Below the pieces are notes generated by a model. The model searched no databases and had not been told where the DNA came from. It was given only the letters and a program-made list of their open reading frames with translations. This document shows, piece by piece, positions 1-11,252 of a stretch of DNA of 64,000 nucleotides. The position numbers were made by a program, and so were the translations under genes. Numbering within the stretch: the first letter of the stretch is position 1; every line of letters begins with the position of its first letter. Source of the DNA: Calonectria ilicicola (lineage: Eukaryota > Ascomycota > Sordariomycetes > Hypocreales > Nectriaceae); assembly GCA_020809705.1 (NCBI GenBank), contig CP085833.1, positions 4,712,001-4,776,000 of the forward strand. The letters run 5' to 3'.

Positions 1-445
1 TAAATTGATGGATAGACAAAATTCGGTCGGGCTTTAGAGGAAACGGGAGCGGTATAAATATTGGTGCTCTAGGGACCTTTGCATCACATGTGCAGACATC
101 GGGCAGCGCGATTGATATGTATGTCTTACATGTCTGTGGCTAGCTGAAGGAATGCGGAAGGCTTCCGTTATGTCCTATCATTCAACTGTATCCGTGCATT
201 ATTTCTTCCTAAGCAATGGTTCGTCTTGTCTGACTCCTCACCCAATCGAGTCGCCAATATTCCTCCACGCATGCATGCATATTATTGGTGATCCTCTCCG
301 ACCATTTCCTATTTGGCAAAAGCCAAGGAAACCACCCTCGCTTAGCGACATCTTCCAAAAGCAGCCATCTTTTCAATTAGACATTATTTTCATTCTCATT
401 GGCGGAGAGCCCACCAAATGTTCGTCAGCTCAGCAGAGTCCTAGT
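1..445. other. Intergenic, 3' side of HET gene
   Basis: No supportable gene. It contains the presumed 3' untranslated region of the HET gene. The one open frame here (152-505) overlaps the HET 3' end antisense and resembles no family. Confidence 0.5.
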
Positions 446-2047
446 TCACACCAAGACTACATCTCGTTTATCCAAATTCTTCTCCGAAATCCAAGAAAGT
501 GCTGAGTTTTGGTGGGAAAATGACATGTCACCCGCAATTCCAATTCGTGCATAGGTTTCTTGGATCCCGAAATCTGCGTGTTTTTGAATAATCAGGCCGA
601 TTTGATACTTAGATGCGTTTGACACGGCGCAGACCACTTCCAGAAAGTAAAAAGGCTCCTTCTCTCTGATCTCGCCATGTTTTGATAGCGAAACATCTGG
701 ATAGAATGGCAGCCTCCGTCCAGACTTGCCTTCAACATACCATTCTGTTCGGAGTGGGGATGTTTTAGCCTCAAAATATTGCTTGCCAACTCTGACTTCC
801 GTTACCCATGCTTTCAAGCGTACGTGGGGGTTTGCTTTTTTACTACCCTGATCATGTTGAGGAGAGTAGTAGTATACACAGTCGATAGCCTGGATACCAT
901 GTTCGAAGTATGCGTCATCCATGATAAAGTTTAAGCGGCTCTTGGAAGCTGAATCTACTTTAGTTGGCCAGTTGATTCCAGAATCGATTGATATCCAAGA
1001 CCATGAAGGCTTGCGGACTCTATGTGTCGTGAGAGGAGTTGACTGGTCACACCTCCACAGCAGATCGTATGGAAGAGCATCTTTCCACAACCCGGAAATG
1101 TAAAGATCGGGGTACTCGGCGGGTCGTAGTAGCTGGGCGATACCGGCTATCGCAATCTCCCTATCATCAGGTCTGGTTAAGGATCGGCGTGTATAGGCCT
1201 TAACACACTCTCTCCACATAGCACGCAGACGATCGGGAGTGGGTTGATCGATACATAGCTGGAAAGCAGCGTTCATGTTGTTGATGCGTCGATCCTGGCC
1301 GGCTATCTTGCCGCACTGACACCTGACATGCCCTTTACACTCCCAAACCAACTCCACAGCGGTGAAGTGGACAATTCGTCGCGCCAATAGGCGCTCCTGA
1401 AATGCCCACCCTCTGCATAGAAGTGGTATATTGTCATGGATAAAACCTTCCCATTCAACACGAGGTCTACTTCGACAAGCCTGCATAACGGTATGGAAAC
1501 GCTCGTCGTCCAAAGTATTCTCGGCTACCCTCGAGTACAGACCGTCTTCTGTACCGGCTGATGACATAGCCGCAATCACGAGAATGGCATCTGAGTAAAC
1601 GAGCCCCATCTTTTGGGCTTCAGAGCGCCATTCTTCTTGGTCATCCTGCACGATACACAAGGCATCGACCCAGATGTACCTGAAGCCAAGGTTCCTGGCA
1701 AGCTCGAATGCTTCCATAATAGTTGCGGGCAGTGACTCTGATTGGATGCGCTGTTGCATATCAGGCAGGGTTGTCTTGGTAGCTTTGAGATTTCCTGTCG
1801 AGCCCCAACAGTAGCTCAATGCCACGAATTCGGGTACCGGGCTCAGCGATCCCACATCTACAACGCGAGACTCACTAGACTTGGGTAAGAGTTCCACAAG
1901 CCGCTTTGGAAATGAGCCAGAGCGAGGATTGCTACACCCGAAAGATTGGTGTTGGTTAGTACATTCTTCCAACCAAATCTTGATAGATTCGACTTCATTT
2001 TTGCGCTTCTCTCGTTGGTCAAGGGGATAATGGTGGGGAATAAGCAT
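446..2047 (-). CDS. HET-domain (heterokaryon incompatibility) protein
   Basis: Single-exon gene of 533 aa. The reading frame opens slightly upstream at a GTG; the first ATG is at 2047. The HET domain begins near residue 74: LSYCWG (77-82), then YIWVDALCIVQDD (124-136), then a Y-x2-A-x2-VIAA stretch (151-161) and DGLYSRV. These are the three conserved blocks of the family. About 70 residues precede the domain and about 350 follow, with no NACHT, WD40 or ankyrin repeats, so this is the common HET-only type. HET domains are known to trigger cell death after allorecognition; any such role for this gene is inferred. No signal peptide or membrane segment is visible. It stands alone, with no partner gene in the following 3.9 kb. 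Confidence 0.93.
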   Translation of the reverse strand: MLIPHHYPLDQREKRKNEVESIKIWLEECTNQHQSFGCSNPRSGSFPKRLVELLPKSSESRVVDVGSLSPVPEFVALSYCWGSTGNLKATKTTLPDMQQRIQSESLPATIMEAFELARNLGFRYIWVDALCIVQDDQEEWRSEAQKMGLVYSDAILVIAAMSSAGTEDGLYSRVAENTLDDERFHTVMQACRSRPRVEWEGFIHDNIPLLCRGWAFQERLLARRIVHFTAVELVWECKGHVRCQCGKIAGQDRRINNMNAAFQLCIDQPTPDRLRAMWRECVKAYTRRSLTRPDDREIAIAGIAQLLRPAEYPDLYISGLWKDALPYDLLWRCDQSTPLTTHRVRKPSWSWISIDSGINWPTKVDSASKSRLNFIMDDAYFEHGIQAIDCVYYYSPQHDQGSKKANPHVRLKAWVTEVRVGKQYFEAKTSPLRTEWYVEGKSGRRLPFYPDVSLSKHGEIREKEPFYFLEVVCAVSNASKYQIGLIIQKHADFGIQETYARIGIAGDMSFSHQNSALSWISEKNLDKRDVVLV

Positions 2048-5000
2048 GACTTCAACTTTGCAGATCACTAGAACTAGTTAACACTATTGTAGTATATGAG
2101 TGAAGAAACCGAGACCAGAAATTGGTCAGAGGGGAATGCAGGAGATTGAGGCGGGGTTGAGTTGATTATCCTTGTCTTCAGCTGTCTCGGTAGGTGGAGC
2201 TGTGGACCAATCAATCACCACCAGCGTTTATACCTGGCTAAATGTAAAAATGCACTGCCACGGTAATTCTAAATCCTTATCTCTTATCCTATTCCTATAT
2301 TTCATCACACGGGAGATGTTGCCAGCTTCTGAGGCTTGAATCCTGTAACGGACCAAGACGATGTAGTCAGTCGCCACTAATACGTTATTTGTCGGCTTTG
2401 CAGTAAAAGGCTCAGCCATTAGCGTAGTTTGGATCTGATTGAGATATCCAAGTCCTTTAAAGTGCTCGGAAGCCGAATCCTCAGGCCAATATGGTATTGA
2501 TAAAAGTTAAAGCTTTCTAATCAACGAGATCAATGACAAAGTGCCAGGTTTCGACATCGAAATCTTGGCTCAACAATCCTTTAGCCTCGGTCAAAGAAAA
2601 GGGCCATACAAGATGATGGTCTTCAATCAATATCCTTGAAAACAGCCAAATGCATCTTATCGTCGTAATAGGAGCGCGCCTAAAAATCCCACATTCTCAT
2701 AATTTTTGGCAGAGATGAATGGTACGAGAAAGAACCAGATGATCCCGGAGAAAATGGCACTGCCATTTCGGAACAATATCCTTCGATATTCACGCTGACC
2801 TATCCTAGACTGACTTGGGCTACTAACTTTATTGTTGACAATTCACAGAATCAAGTTCAAAGCAGATGTCATTGCCTCAAATATCAGAAATGTTACAATC
2901 ACACGTGATCTATTTCATCATCGCAATTCTCGATGATGTAGTTTGTCTTGTATCCTTTTTACACCGACATAGTAATCAGAGTTGCATGTACAGCACCATG
3001 GTTAATCGTTGACAGCGTTTCAAAGTAGTTCTTAACGAGTTAGAAAGGGTGAACAAATCCCATAATTATCGTCAGCATGATAACTCCGGGCTTCCTTGGA
3101 AATTTTCATTCTGTGTTCTTAAGGTAAACTATAATGACCAAAAAATTCGGATTTACACTTAGTAATAGCCCAAAATCATCCCTGTGATGAAAATAAAGCA
3201 TGTACAGGGTAACCACTGATCCAGAATGCAAGAAGCCTGTTGCAAGATCGATCAAAAGGACATTCCAAAGGATAAGAGATTGTCCCAACAATATGAAACA
3301 ACCCAAGCGAACCTCCAATAATAAGAGAATCTCAGCTGCGTATGTGGTCAATCTGAAAGGCGTTTTTCTTGGTGTGTGCGGCGTTAATTCCGCCGTAGGC
3401 TTGGCATGCAAATCGTGAGTGGGTCAGCAGAACGCCCATCTTCTACACGACACTCTGTTAGATCTCCTCACACCACCGCAGGCACGTGCTGGCAAAGCCA
3501 GGGCAGACATCCACTCGATAAGCTTAATTCCTCTTTAACGGCAGAGCAAACTGCCGTGATGATGCACCTAGAAACCCTGGGGGAAATGGTACGAGTAGGA
3601 CACCACAAGCAGTACGGCCTGCGCTCGTTCCCCTCAGTCTCTGTAGTGTTAGTAGTGTGTCTCACTCGCCGGTGAGCTGTACTTTCACTGGCCCGGTTTG
3701 TCCCACGTGGGATGTTGGCTGATGGCTTTGCTCTTGTCCGTGAGCGCCGAATGCAGAAATGAACCCGATGATCATTGATCTTTTTTATCAAACTAAATCT
3801 CTAGGCAGTGGGATGGGTGGGCGTTAGACAGGTACTGATTAATGCGCTCAAAAGATCATGGGGGGATGAAGTGGATATCGTGGCTTGCTCGGGAGCTAAC
3901 GTGCCGGGTGGCAGGGCGCCACGAGATGAAGCGCTATAATGAGAGACCAAGTACGCCAAGGGGCATCTGCCCACGGCAGTGGCGTAAATCGAATCATCAG
4001 GTTGATCTTGAATCCTGAAAGAATATAGTAAATGCTGGCGGTTAAACGTGCCGATTGGTATTTCCTCGAGTGTATATCCGTTTTCATTGAGTGAATCACA
4101 CCTGCGGTGTATTGTGCTATTAATTATTCATGTTGTATTAAATAATGCAACCTAGGCATATCGGAGCTCATCTTCAGCTGACCGTTGTCGCTTTGCGGCT
4201 GGATTCAACTACCTTGCGCTTCTATGTCGAGTTCCCTAGAAGGATGACCCGGATCCAACGTGTCCTTGCCAACGCCAAGACGGCATGCTAACTAATTCCA
4301 TCTTGCATTATGACGCATTTTGGCGTCGTACAGAAATTCGCTCACAAACGTGGAAAAGTTCGGCTACAACTAGCTGTTGGGCGCAAACACGCGAACCGGT
4401 TCGTTGGTAAGATGATGGTTGGATGATTGACCTCGCTTGCAGCTCCCGCCAGAGAGGAACCAATGGGTGGCCGTGCCGCGAGGATCAATGATATCTTCCG
4501 GGCGATCTCAGCGATGAAAGAGCAGGGCCTAATATGTGGGTAAAACGATGACATCTTGGGATTGTGGTAGCATCGTGGCCGGATGGAACTTAAAATAGCA
4601 ATGAGGGAGGAAGGTCTCGTTGCATTACTTGGCGGTTTTGCTGGCTTGCACTACGCCTCCCATCCATCCACGAAGACCTGCAGTCCACGGCCGTGGCTTG
4701 AGGGCGTACCGCGTTTCTGGGTTGGATATTGTAAATACCTCTTGTGTAATTTGAACAATTGTGCCCCGGATTTCGGCACTTGGTGTATTTTACGCCACAC
4801 AACTACAACCCAAAATGCCTCGGCTCACTGAAGCCTCCAAGTTCTTGGTACTCTTGCGGGATTACCAGGGAAAGCTATGGATCAGGTTCTTGCATCATTC
4901 GGCCTAGCCGCCGCGTCAATTGAATTTGCACGAGGGCATTTGGGCCATGGTCAGATGCTAAACGGCATCTCCCTCTACGGGAAGCATGGCCGCTCTGTGT

Positions 5001-5942
5001 CGAGGTGACATCGTCGCACCCACCCAAAACCCCCCTGGAGCCCGCCTATTTTGGTGGAAACCGATTTCGAATACGGACTAAACTCCTCCGTCAAGGCGGG
5101 GGGCATTTAGCACTGAAAAGTTTCATCCTGTATGGGGGTTCGACCCCATCCGTGGGATTTGGTGGCGAACTACGCCTCACGATTGCCTCGTAACTCGTTC
5201 CAAGCAAGGCCAAGACAGCGACTTCAAACTCTGGAATCGCCAAGACGTTGATCTCCCAAGGACGGTCGCGGGACAAGAGATGTTGATGGATACTTTTTCA
5301 GGGTCTTCATCTGTCAAACTTGCACTTGGCGATGATCATTGACTTGGCGTAAAAGGCCAATTGGCCATGGGGCCTTCGGGTAAATCGGATGCGCGATTGA
5401 TAAAAAAGTGCCTCTCATTAGGCCAAAGCCAATGCAACGACCCTTTGGCGCGCTCCACTTTGCATCCCACGCAAGAAGCATCCGGTTGCGGAGCAAGTGG
5501 GAGAGATCCATCCCACACTGGGCCGCGTTTGAACCAGGAAAAGTCGGTTTTTTTTCTTGCTTGTTTTTTTTCATGCTATAGATTTACAGTACAATTGTGT
5601 GCGCCCTGAAGACCCGTCAGATGCCCCCAACCACTGGTGGGGGTTGGGCTACAACCATGACAAATTGGACAACATTCACCCCACGTTCCAGGGGCCGCTA
5701 CGCACTACTGGGGCGGGCAGGGAAAACCACCTGAACAAGCTTTTGTATTTTCCATGGTCTACGTGTAATCAATCAGATCAGATAATAGCTACCCCAGCTG
5801 GCATGCCCGCCCGATATCCGTGTATGGGTACGGGAAACGAGCACGCAAGCCGAGCACCGTACTGTATAGTTGGTAATGTTCTATGTGCGCCCATTATTTT
5901 TTCTTTTCTTGTGTGGTCATTGTCGTGGTCTCGTATTTACTT
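2048..5942. other. Gene-poor intergenic stretch
   Basis: Nearly 3.9 kb between the HET promoter and the P450 3' end. Only short frames (under about 110 codons) occur on either strand. They overlap each other and show no family motifs. One minus-strand frame at 3106-3411 is hydrophobic but has no recognisable transporter signature. No repeat, tRNA or transposon remnant was recognised. Confidence 0.5.
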
Positions 5943-7729
5943 TTACGCCGTCTTCTTTCTTCGCACCCGGAGCTTGGCGTCCAGAGGCGGGACACCGAAG
6001 CCGACAAACCACGAAATGGGAGGTCGCTTGCCGTTGTAGGACTCGGGGAACTCAATGTCGTAGTTGGAAACAGCGTAGGCCATGATCATCTTCATCTCAA
6101 AGTCAACCAGGAAGCGGCCCGGACAGGCGTGGCGGCCGTGGCTCCAGGGCAGGAAGTCGGCGGAGGTGGAGACGAAGCTCATCTGGCTCAGGCCTGGGCG
6201 TCCCGTCACAGGGTCGGCTGCGGCCTCGCGCTCGCGAGAGAAGCGGAAGGGGTCGTACTGCTGCGGATCCTTGTAGTTGGTCGCGTCCGTCTGGGACTGA
6301 TGGGCCAGCAGGGACACCATGGTGCCCTTGGGCAGTCGCACGCCGTCCTCCGTCACCACACCCTCGGGCGCAATGACCAATCGCTGCACGGTACGCCCAA
6401 CAAAGGTGTTGAGCCGAAGCGTCTCGCGGGCCACGCTGTCAGCGCGGGTCATGGACGAGACCTTGGCACGAGTCCACTGCTTAGAGACGGTGTCGCCGCC
6501 CTCGCCCAGCACCTTAGTGACCTCGTCGCGGAGCACCTGAATCGTGTTGAAATGCTTGTCGGAATCCAGAATGTTGAGGAACAGGTTGTGCAGCGTGATG
6601 ACAGTCTGGTGCATGGTGCCGAAGTTGGACACGGCGAGGCGCTTGGTCATGTCATCCAGGTTGAAAGCCTCCTCGGGACGCTCCTTGACGCCGTAGGCCA
6701 GCATCATCTGCATGAGGTCCCGGGGCACTGTAACCTTCTCGCCAGCGGCCTGCTTCTTGATAATCTCCATTCTCTCGCGGTACAGCGGCTCATAGCCCTC
6801 CTTGAGCTTCTTGAGCAGTCCCGGCATGGCCCGGCTTACCCACTTGCCCAGGAACGGTCTCCACATCTTACGGGTTTGGGCCATGGTACCGGCCGTGTCA
6901 AGCATGCCATCCAGCACGCTGAAGCAAGTCTTGAGGAATTCCTCGTCGGCACCTGTTACGCCCCCCGTTAGCCTTCGCCGCAGCACAGCATGGCCCTGAA
7001 TAGAAAAAAAAAAAAATCACTCACATAGTCGTTTACCCTCGGGGGAGTCTCCAAGAGTGAATCGCAGCGTAGCGCGACCCGCAATTATGCGACAGGTAGG
7101 GAACAGCTCAATCTCCTTCCAGTTTTCTACATCATCGCCGAAAGTGGCCTCGAAGGCGGCCTTGAGCTCCTCGTTCATGACATTGCACACAGTCTCCAGC
7201 GCGCTGTTGAGATCCGTCTTGATGAGCATGCCACCCCACGCATCGTGGGCAAACTTGTTACCCAGGCTGTAGTCTAGTTGGATAGAGTCGATTTGGGCGT
7301 GGAGCGAGCTGAGGACACTGTCGGGCTGCTTGGTGAGCCACCCCAGCGCTGAGGGGGGCAGGATGACCTCGTCGTGGGGACCAAAGACTGGGATCAGGAC
7401 CGATCGTCCATGCCTGGAGTACTAATTCGCCAGAAGAAAAAATTTTTAGCAAGCGATTCAATTGCGGCAAGGATATCGGGAAACCCCACATTCTCGTAAA
7501 TATCCTCAAAGACGGACACAGAGTCAGTGAGGAACTTCTTCCTCATGTCCTTCCATGACAGGCCCTTCTCAGCGCCAATGCGGAGGAGGTTTCGGGGATA
7601 GCGAACAACAAAGCGAGACCAGTAGGAGACAAAAGCAATGGCGAAGAAAATGGCCAAAAAAGCGAGTTTTTGGAGAGGTCCAACCTCGTTCACGAGGGAC
7701 TGAATCCCTCGAAGAGTGGTGGATTCCAT
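5943..7729 (-). CDS. Cytochrome P450 monooxygenase, three exons
   Basis: Exons 7729-7490, 7421-7025 and 6952-5943 give 548 aa; both introns (68 and 72 bp) close in frame, the second with a CTAAC branch point. An N-terminal hydrophobic anchor (about residues 18-40, LAFLAIFFAIAFVSYW) indicates endoplasmic reticulum attachment. The K-helix ExxR is ETLR at 389-392, and the heme-binding loop is FLPWSHGRHACPG with the axial cysteine at 489. Length and layout are normal for a class II fungal P450. The GRHACPGRFL heme loop resembles those of fungal secondary-metabolism P450s such as the ent-kaurene-oxidase-like group, but the substrate cannot be read from sequence. The first donor is GTGGGG, a weak site supported by phase and by the TACTCC acceptor side. 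The same-strand neighbour upstream is a DOPA-dioxygenase-family gene, a possible pathway partner. Confidence 0.93.
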
Positions 7730-8685
7730 CTTTGGCGTTTTTATTTTTTTTCGCACCCACGGCCCCAAAGCCTTGTGATGAATCCTGAGAGGGGAGGCAC
7801 AGAGCAAAGAGGGTTGGGGTTCTCGTGCGAGTATTATATACAAGGCCCAGGACTGTCTTGTTCCCTCCCCCACCCAGACCCAAGAAATGGGCTGTCATAC
7901 GCCGGCGTTAGTGGCGGACTGAGAAAATTTCCCTAAACACCTCACAGTACGCGTCTACCGGCGGGCTTGAGGTCATGATTCTACACTGACTTGGCGATCT
8001 GATAAGATTAAACCTGGAAAGACGCTGTGGGGCTCCCTAACGTGTGCTAATCAACTGCCGGCTCTGGGTGGGGTTTCATCTCCGAATGATGGGACAAAAA
8101 AACTAATCCGTTGCGTAATACTGCAAAGGCTTCAAACCGCCTTTTTCACAACGCCCTTGATCCAGGGCTCCAGGCTCCCCGTGCCGTTTCGGCCTTGCAT
8201 GGAAACGAACCACCTTTGCTCGACGCAGCGATGGTGAAGGCCCATCAATTGGGCTTAGTAGGCATGGGGGTCGCTGGGTCTCTGCATGCCGAGGCACTAA
8301 CGGGACGTAGGGCGAGCGTGGAGGGGTGGAAGGGGAAGGGTCAAGCCGCAGGGAAGCCGCAGGGCACCGAGAAGTCCCCAAAGCGGCTAAAGGTTAATTC
8401 ACGACTTTGATGCCTGCTTCGTACGAGAGTGCTTTAGCTTCCATCTGATAATCGGCGTCGAGAGCAACGGATCCGTCCTCGTGGGGCATTGTAAGAGCGC
8501 CCCCCACCGCCACCACGCCGTCCTACCCACTCAATTGATGCCTCCCACGAGGCTGGGCACAGCAAAGCTTTGTGAATGGCCTGACGAGGCATTAGGTATT
8601 CGTGTTTCAGATGTTTGTAGCCTATGAAATGTCTCTCTTATCCCTCTTCTTACTCCTCCCCCAAAAAGCAACCCACGACGCAGAC
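7730..8685. other. P450 promoter and intergenic region
   Basis: About 950 bp between the 3' end of the DOPA-dioxygenase gene and the P450 start. Several overlapping short frames exist on both strands but none shows codon or family support. It presumably holds the P450 promoter; no specific operator was recognised. Confidence 0.45.
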
Positions 8686-9366
8686 TCAGCCGTGTCGATC
8701 AAATAGCGTTAGATCCAATGGATACTTCTCACCCATCCAGATTGCCCTCGTCGAGTGGTCCACCTTGGCAACAGCATTGGGGTCTTCGCCTTCCTTGGGC
8801 ACCACATTGGGGTGGATGAGTGCCGATAGTGGCCCGCGCCAAACAGCAAGCCACGACACAAAAGCGCCAAACTGAGCGGGCGTAAATAGGTTGACCTCAA
8901 ACATGGCTACAGGGTGTGGTCCAATTGGTCGATCCCAAAATGCGTAGATTCGAAGCTCGGGAACTGCCGGTTGATTGTAAGCGAATGAATCCTTGCCCAT
9001 GTTTGTGTTTATGCTGCAGTCAACTCACACTCTCGGCGAATGCGCTGCCACAGCTCATACGCGTACTTCTTGTGCTCCTCCTTGGTTTGCAGGTAGTAAA
9101 TATGGATGTCACTATTAACAAGCATAATTAACACGCAAATCCCTCCATCTTACGACTTTTACATTGTAGTGTGGAGAGGCCACTCACAAACCACCCCGTC
9201 TCCCCCGGTCGAGCGGGTCGATAAACTTGTCATAGGCCTCGCTCAGCTTGTCTGCCGGCGGGTTCACGTAGCTCTTCCCGTCAGCAGCCCTCTCGTCAGG
9301 CAGAGGCGGCGCATTTTCATATCCACTTAATGGGGAGGGATACGCAGACGTGGGCTGACCAGCCAT
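8686..9366 (-). CDS. DOPA 4,5-dioxygenase family protein, three exons
   Basis: Exons 9366-9188, 9111-9029 and 8963-8686 give 179 aa; introns are 76 and 65 bp and the phases close exactly. The protein shows the family's short form: FDIHIYY (His63) near the middle, a WQRIRREFPELRIYAFWD stretch made only after splicing, GPHPVAMFEV, and the HPN motif (His138) followed by a conserved WMGEKYPLDL tail. The two histidines are the likely metal ligands. Family members perform extradiol ring opening of DOPA-like catechols (known in fungi and betalain plants); the true substrate here is unknown, and many fungal members are uncharacterised. No signal peptide, so probably cytosolic. The first ATG at 9366 is chosen over an upstream TTG. 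It lies upstream of the P450 on the same strand. Confidence 0.9.
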
Positions 9367-10873
9367 CCTTGACAACTATTATGTATCTTTTCTTTTGTGT
9401 GTGTGTGGGTGAGTGTTGATTGATTGAGACCTGGTTGTGTGAGGCGTGCGTGCGCGGGGGTGATTTTCGCTAGTGAGGCCGATTGCCGCGGTAGGGTCTC
9501 CCAAGCCTTATAAACACCCCAATCCCACTGCGCGCCCAGAACATGGCTTAATAATGTTGCGTGATTTGACACGGCAATTGGCTTAATAAAGCACTGCGCT
9601 AAAAGGCTACGCGCGCGCGAAATGGCGTAATGGCGTGACGGTCGGAACTGGCCCGAGCGGTCAATAGTGGCAGATTCGGAACTCAACGCAAAATGAGGGG
9701 CACAAGCCGAACAAGTAATGCGCCGCATATCGCCTCACAAGCCTCAGGGATTGTGAATTAGAATGCGACTGTGCAATATTATTAACATCTCGCAATTCTA
9801 GATTGGCAATAATTGCTCCTCTACTTTCTTGTAGCTTGAAAAGGTCAAAGCTGCTGTTTAGGGTATGATACAATGGACGTGATCTGAAGAGACTTATTAG
9901 GACTCAAAGTTTGTAAAGCTTCAATCATGTCCCTCCAGTAACTTAATAAATGAGATTGAGTTTTTTTTATTTTTTCTAGTTACAAGCTTGGATAGTTTTG
10001 GGAAGAGGATTTTTCCAGCACAATGAACCCGATTCATCCGGTGTTGAACTCCTCCAATCTCCCGTGGAACAGCTACTTCGTAGATTTGGTTAACTAACTA
10101 TCCCTTTGAGTGCCGGAAGACTCCACCCTGGTCAGTCACGTGCCGGGCGATGAATCAAAAGTTGTCATCGCAGTTTTTGTATCTTCTAATTCACTGCCTG
10201 GCACGTGACTGACCAGGGTGGAGTCTTACGGCACTCAAAGGGATAATTGAGGATAGGCAGAAGTAGTATTCTTGTTGTGTTTCACATCATACCGGACAAT
10301 TACCAAGGGCTTTGATTATTATACGTCTTATTCCCTAGTCTCTAAAATAACACTTCCTTATGTTAAGTAAATGTATTTTCGACTAAAAGGGATAGCCTTG
10401 GTAGGAAGCTTGATACTGCGGCATTATGACATTACATAGGCAGCCACATTGTCGTTGGCTACCCTTATCCCCAACGTAATCCTATAAAAATCGAGATTTT
10501 ATAGCTGAATCACTGCAAGTCTCTCCGATAATTATCAGCAGTTATAAGCACCCCCAGTCCACCCAATGGTGCTGCTGTGCTGTCTTTTACTAAAAAGGAT
10601 ACGTATCAATAGGGGACTGCTCTTATTCGAAGCCCCATGGGGTTGGCTTACTGAGCCAAGTCACTGGGTAGATGCAAAGCCGGCAGCTCAGTAGTAATAC
10701 ATTAGCGTCTTGATAAATTGTGATTCCCGCAAGCCACTTTTGTTTTCTCCAGACAGCAACATCTTTTCGCAGATATACGCCGAGATTTCTTGTTTGCATC
10801 AAAGTTTCTTGTTTCCCATCCAGAATCCTATCTTCCCTCTACTGAGCCTGATTTTCTTTCACTTCTTTTGAGC
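9367..10873. other. Intergenic region carrying a MITE-like element
   Basis: Contains the DOPA-dioxygenase promoter (with a short GT-rich tract near 9395-9410), the inverted-repeat element described separately at 10099-10245, and the region upstream of the deaminase locus. No open frame here has family support. Confidence 0.5.
10099..10245. mobile_element. MITE-like element with 50-bp terminal inverted repeats
   Basis: Arms 10099-10148 and 10196-10245 are inverted copies matching at 48 of 50 positions, separated by a 47-bp unrelated loop. The ends read TATCCCTTTGAGTGCC and its complement, and each arm contains CACGTG. The outermost TA at both ends fits a TA target-site duplication, as made by Tc1/mariner-type elements. 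There is no coding capacity, so it would be non-autonomous. The near-perfect arms suggest recent insertion or selection on a hairpin. Assignment to a superfamily is inference. Confidence 0.75.
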
Positions 10874-11252
10874 ATGATGGTTCTGCCCTCAAAGCACAAT
10901 AATCGACGAGGCGCTGCGGCCTCTGAGAAGGATAGGAGGTCAAAGACTGATCCTCCCTCCTGGCTCAAATACATTGATTATGGAATCTTGGAACATTCGA
11001 ACCTCACAAAAGTCGAATTTTATCGTAGAGCACGTCTCTTTGAAGAAAGCATTGCCACTTATGATGGGTTAGTCTAGGAGAACGCGGATGAAGTGGAAGA
11101 AAGGGAAGTGAGTTACTGGACAACTCACAAAAACCATGAACTATCAAGGACTTTGAAGGGTCAGCCGCTCGACCAAGTCGCTCTACTATTTGCTTGAGCA
11201 AAGAATCTGAAGGGAGGTGGAGATAGAGATAAGGGTGAATTAGGGACTTCAA
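10874..11252 (+). pseudogene. Broken 5' part of the OTT_1508-like deaminase gene
   Basis: An ATG at 10874 opens a frame that looks coding (PPSWLKYIDYGILEHSNL, then FYRRARLFEESIATYD). It is stopped by TAG at 11075-11077. Reading through the stop, the same frame still looks coding (EVEEREVSYW, LKGQPLDQVALLFA) until TGA at 11188-11190. The downstream intact part then resumes in another frame near 11290. No good splice donor precedes the TAG; the only GT there is GTCTAG. Two stops plus a frameshift suggest decay of the 5' half. An unusual splice arrangement or a sequence error could also explain it. Confidence 0.55.

Noticed and set aside
3106..3411. Hydrophobic minus-strand frame of 101 codons
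   Set aside because: It looked like a membrane-protein fragment but has no recognisable family pattern, and a short AT-biased frame can be hydrophobic by chance.
5120..5150. T-arm-like hairpin around GGGGGTTCGACCCC
   Set aside because: The stem-loop does not match the TTCRANY loop with a five-base stem, and no anticodon arm or acceptor stem surrounds it, so it is not a tRNA.
5883..6971. Plus-strand open frame of 362 codons
   Set aside because: It lies antisense to the P450 exon with the heme motif; its sequence has no family marks and arises from the GC-rich codon use of the real gene.
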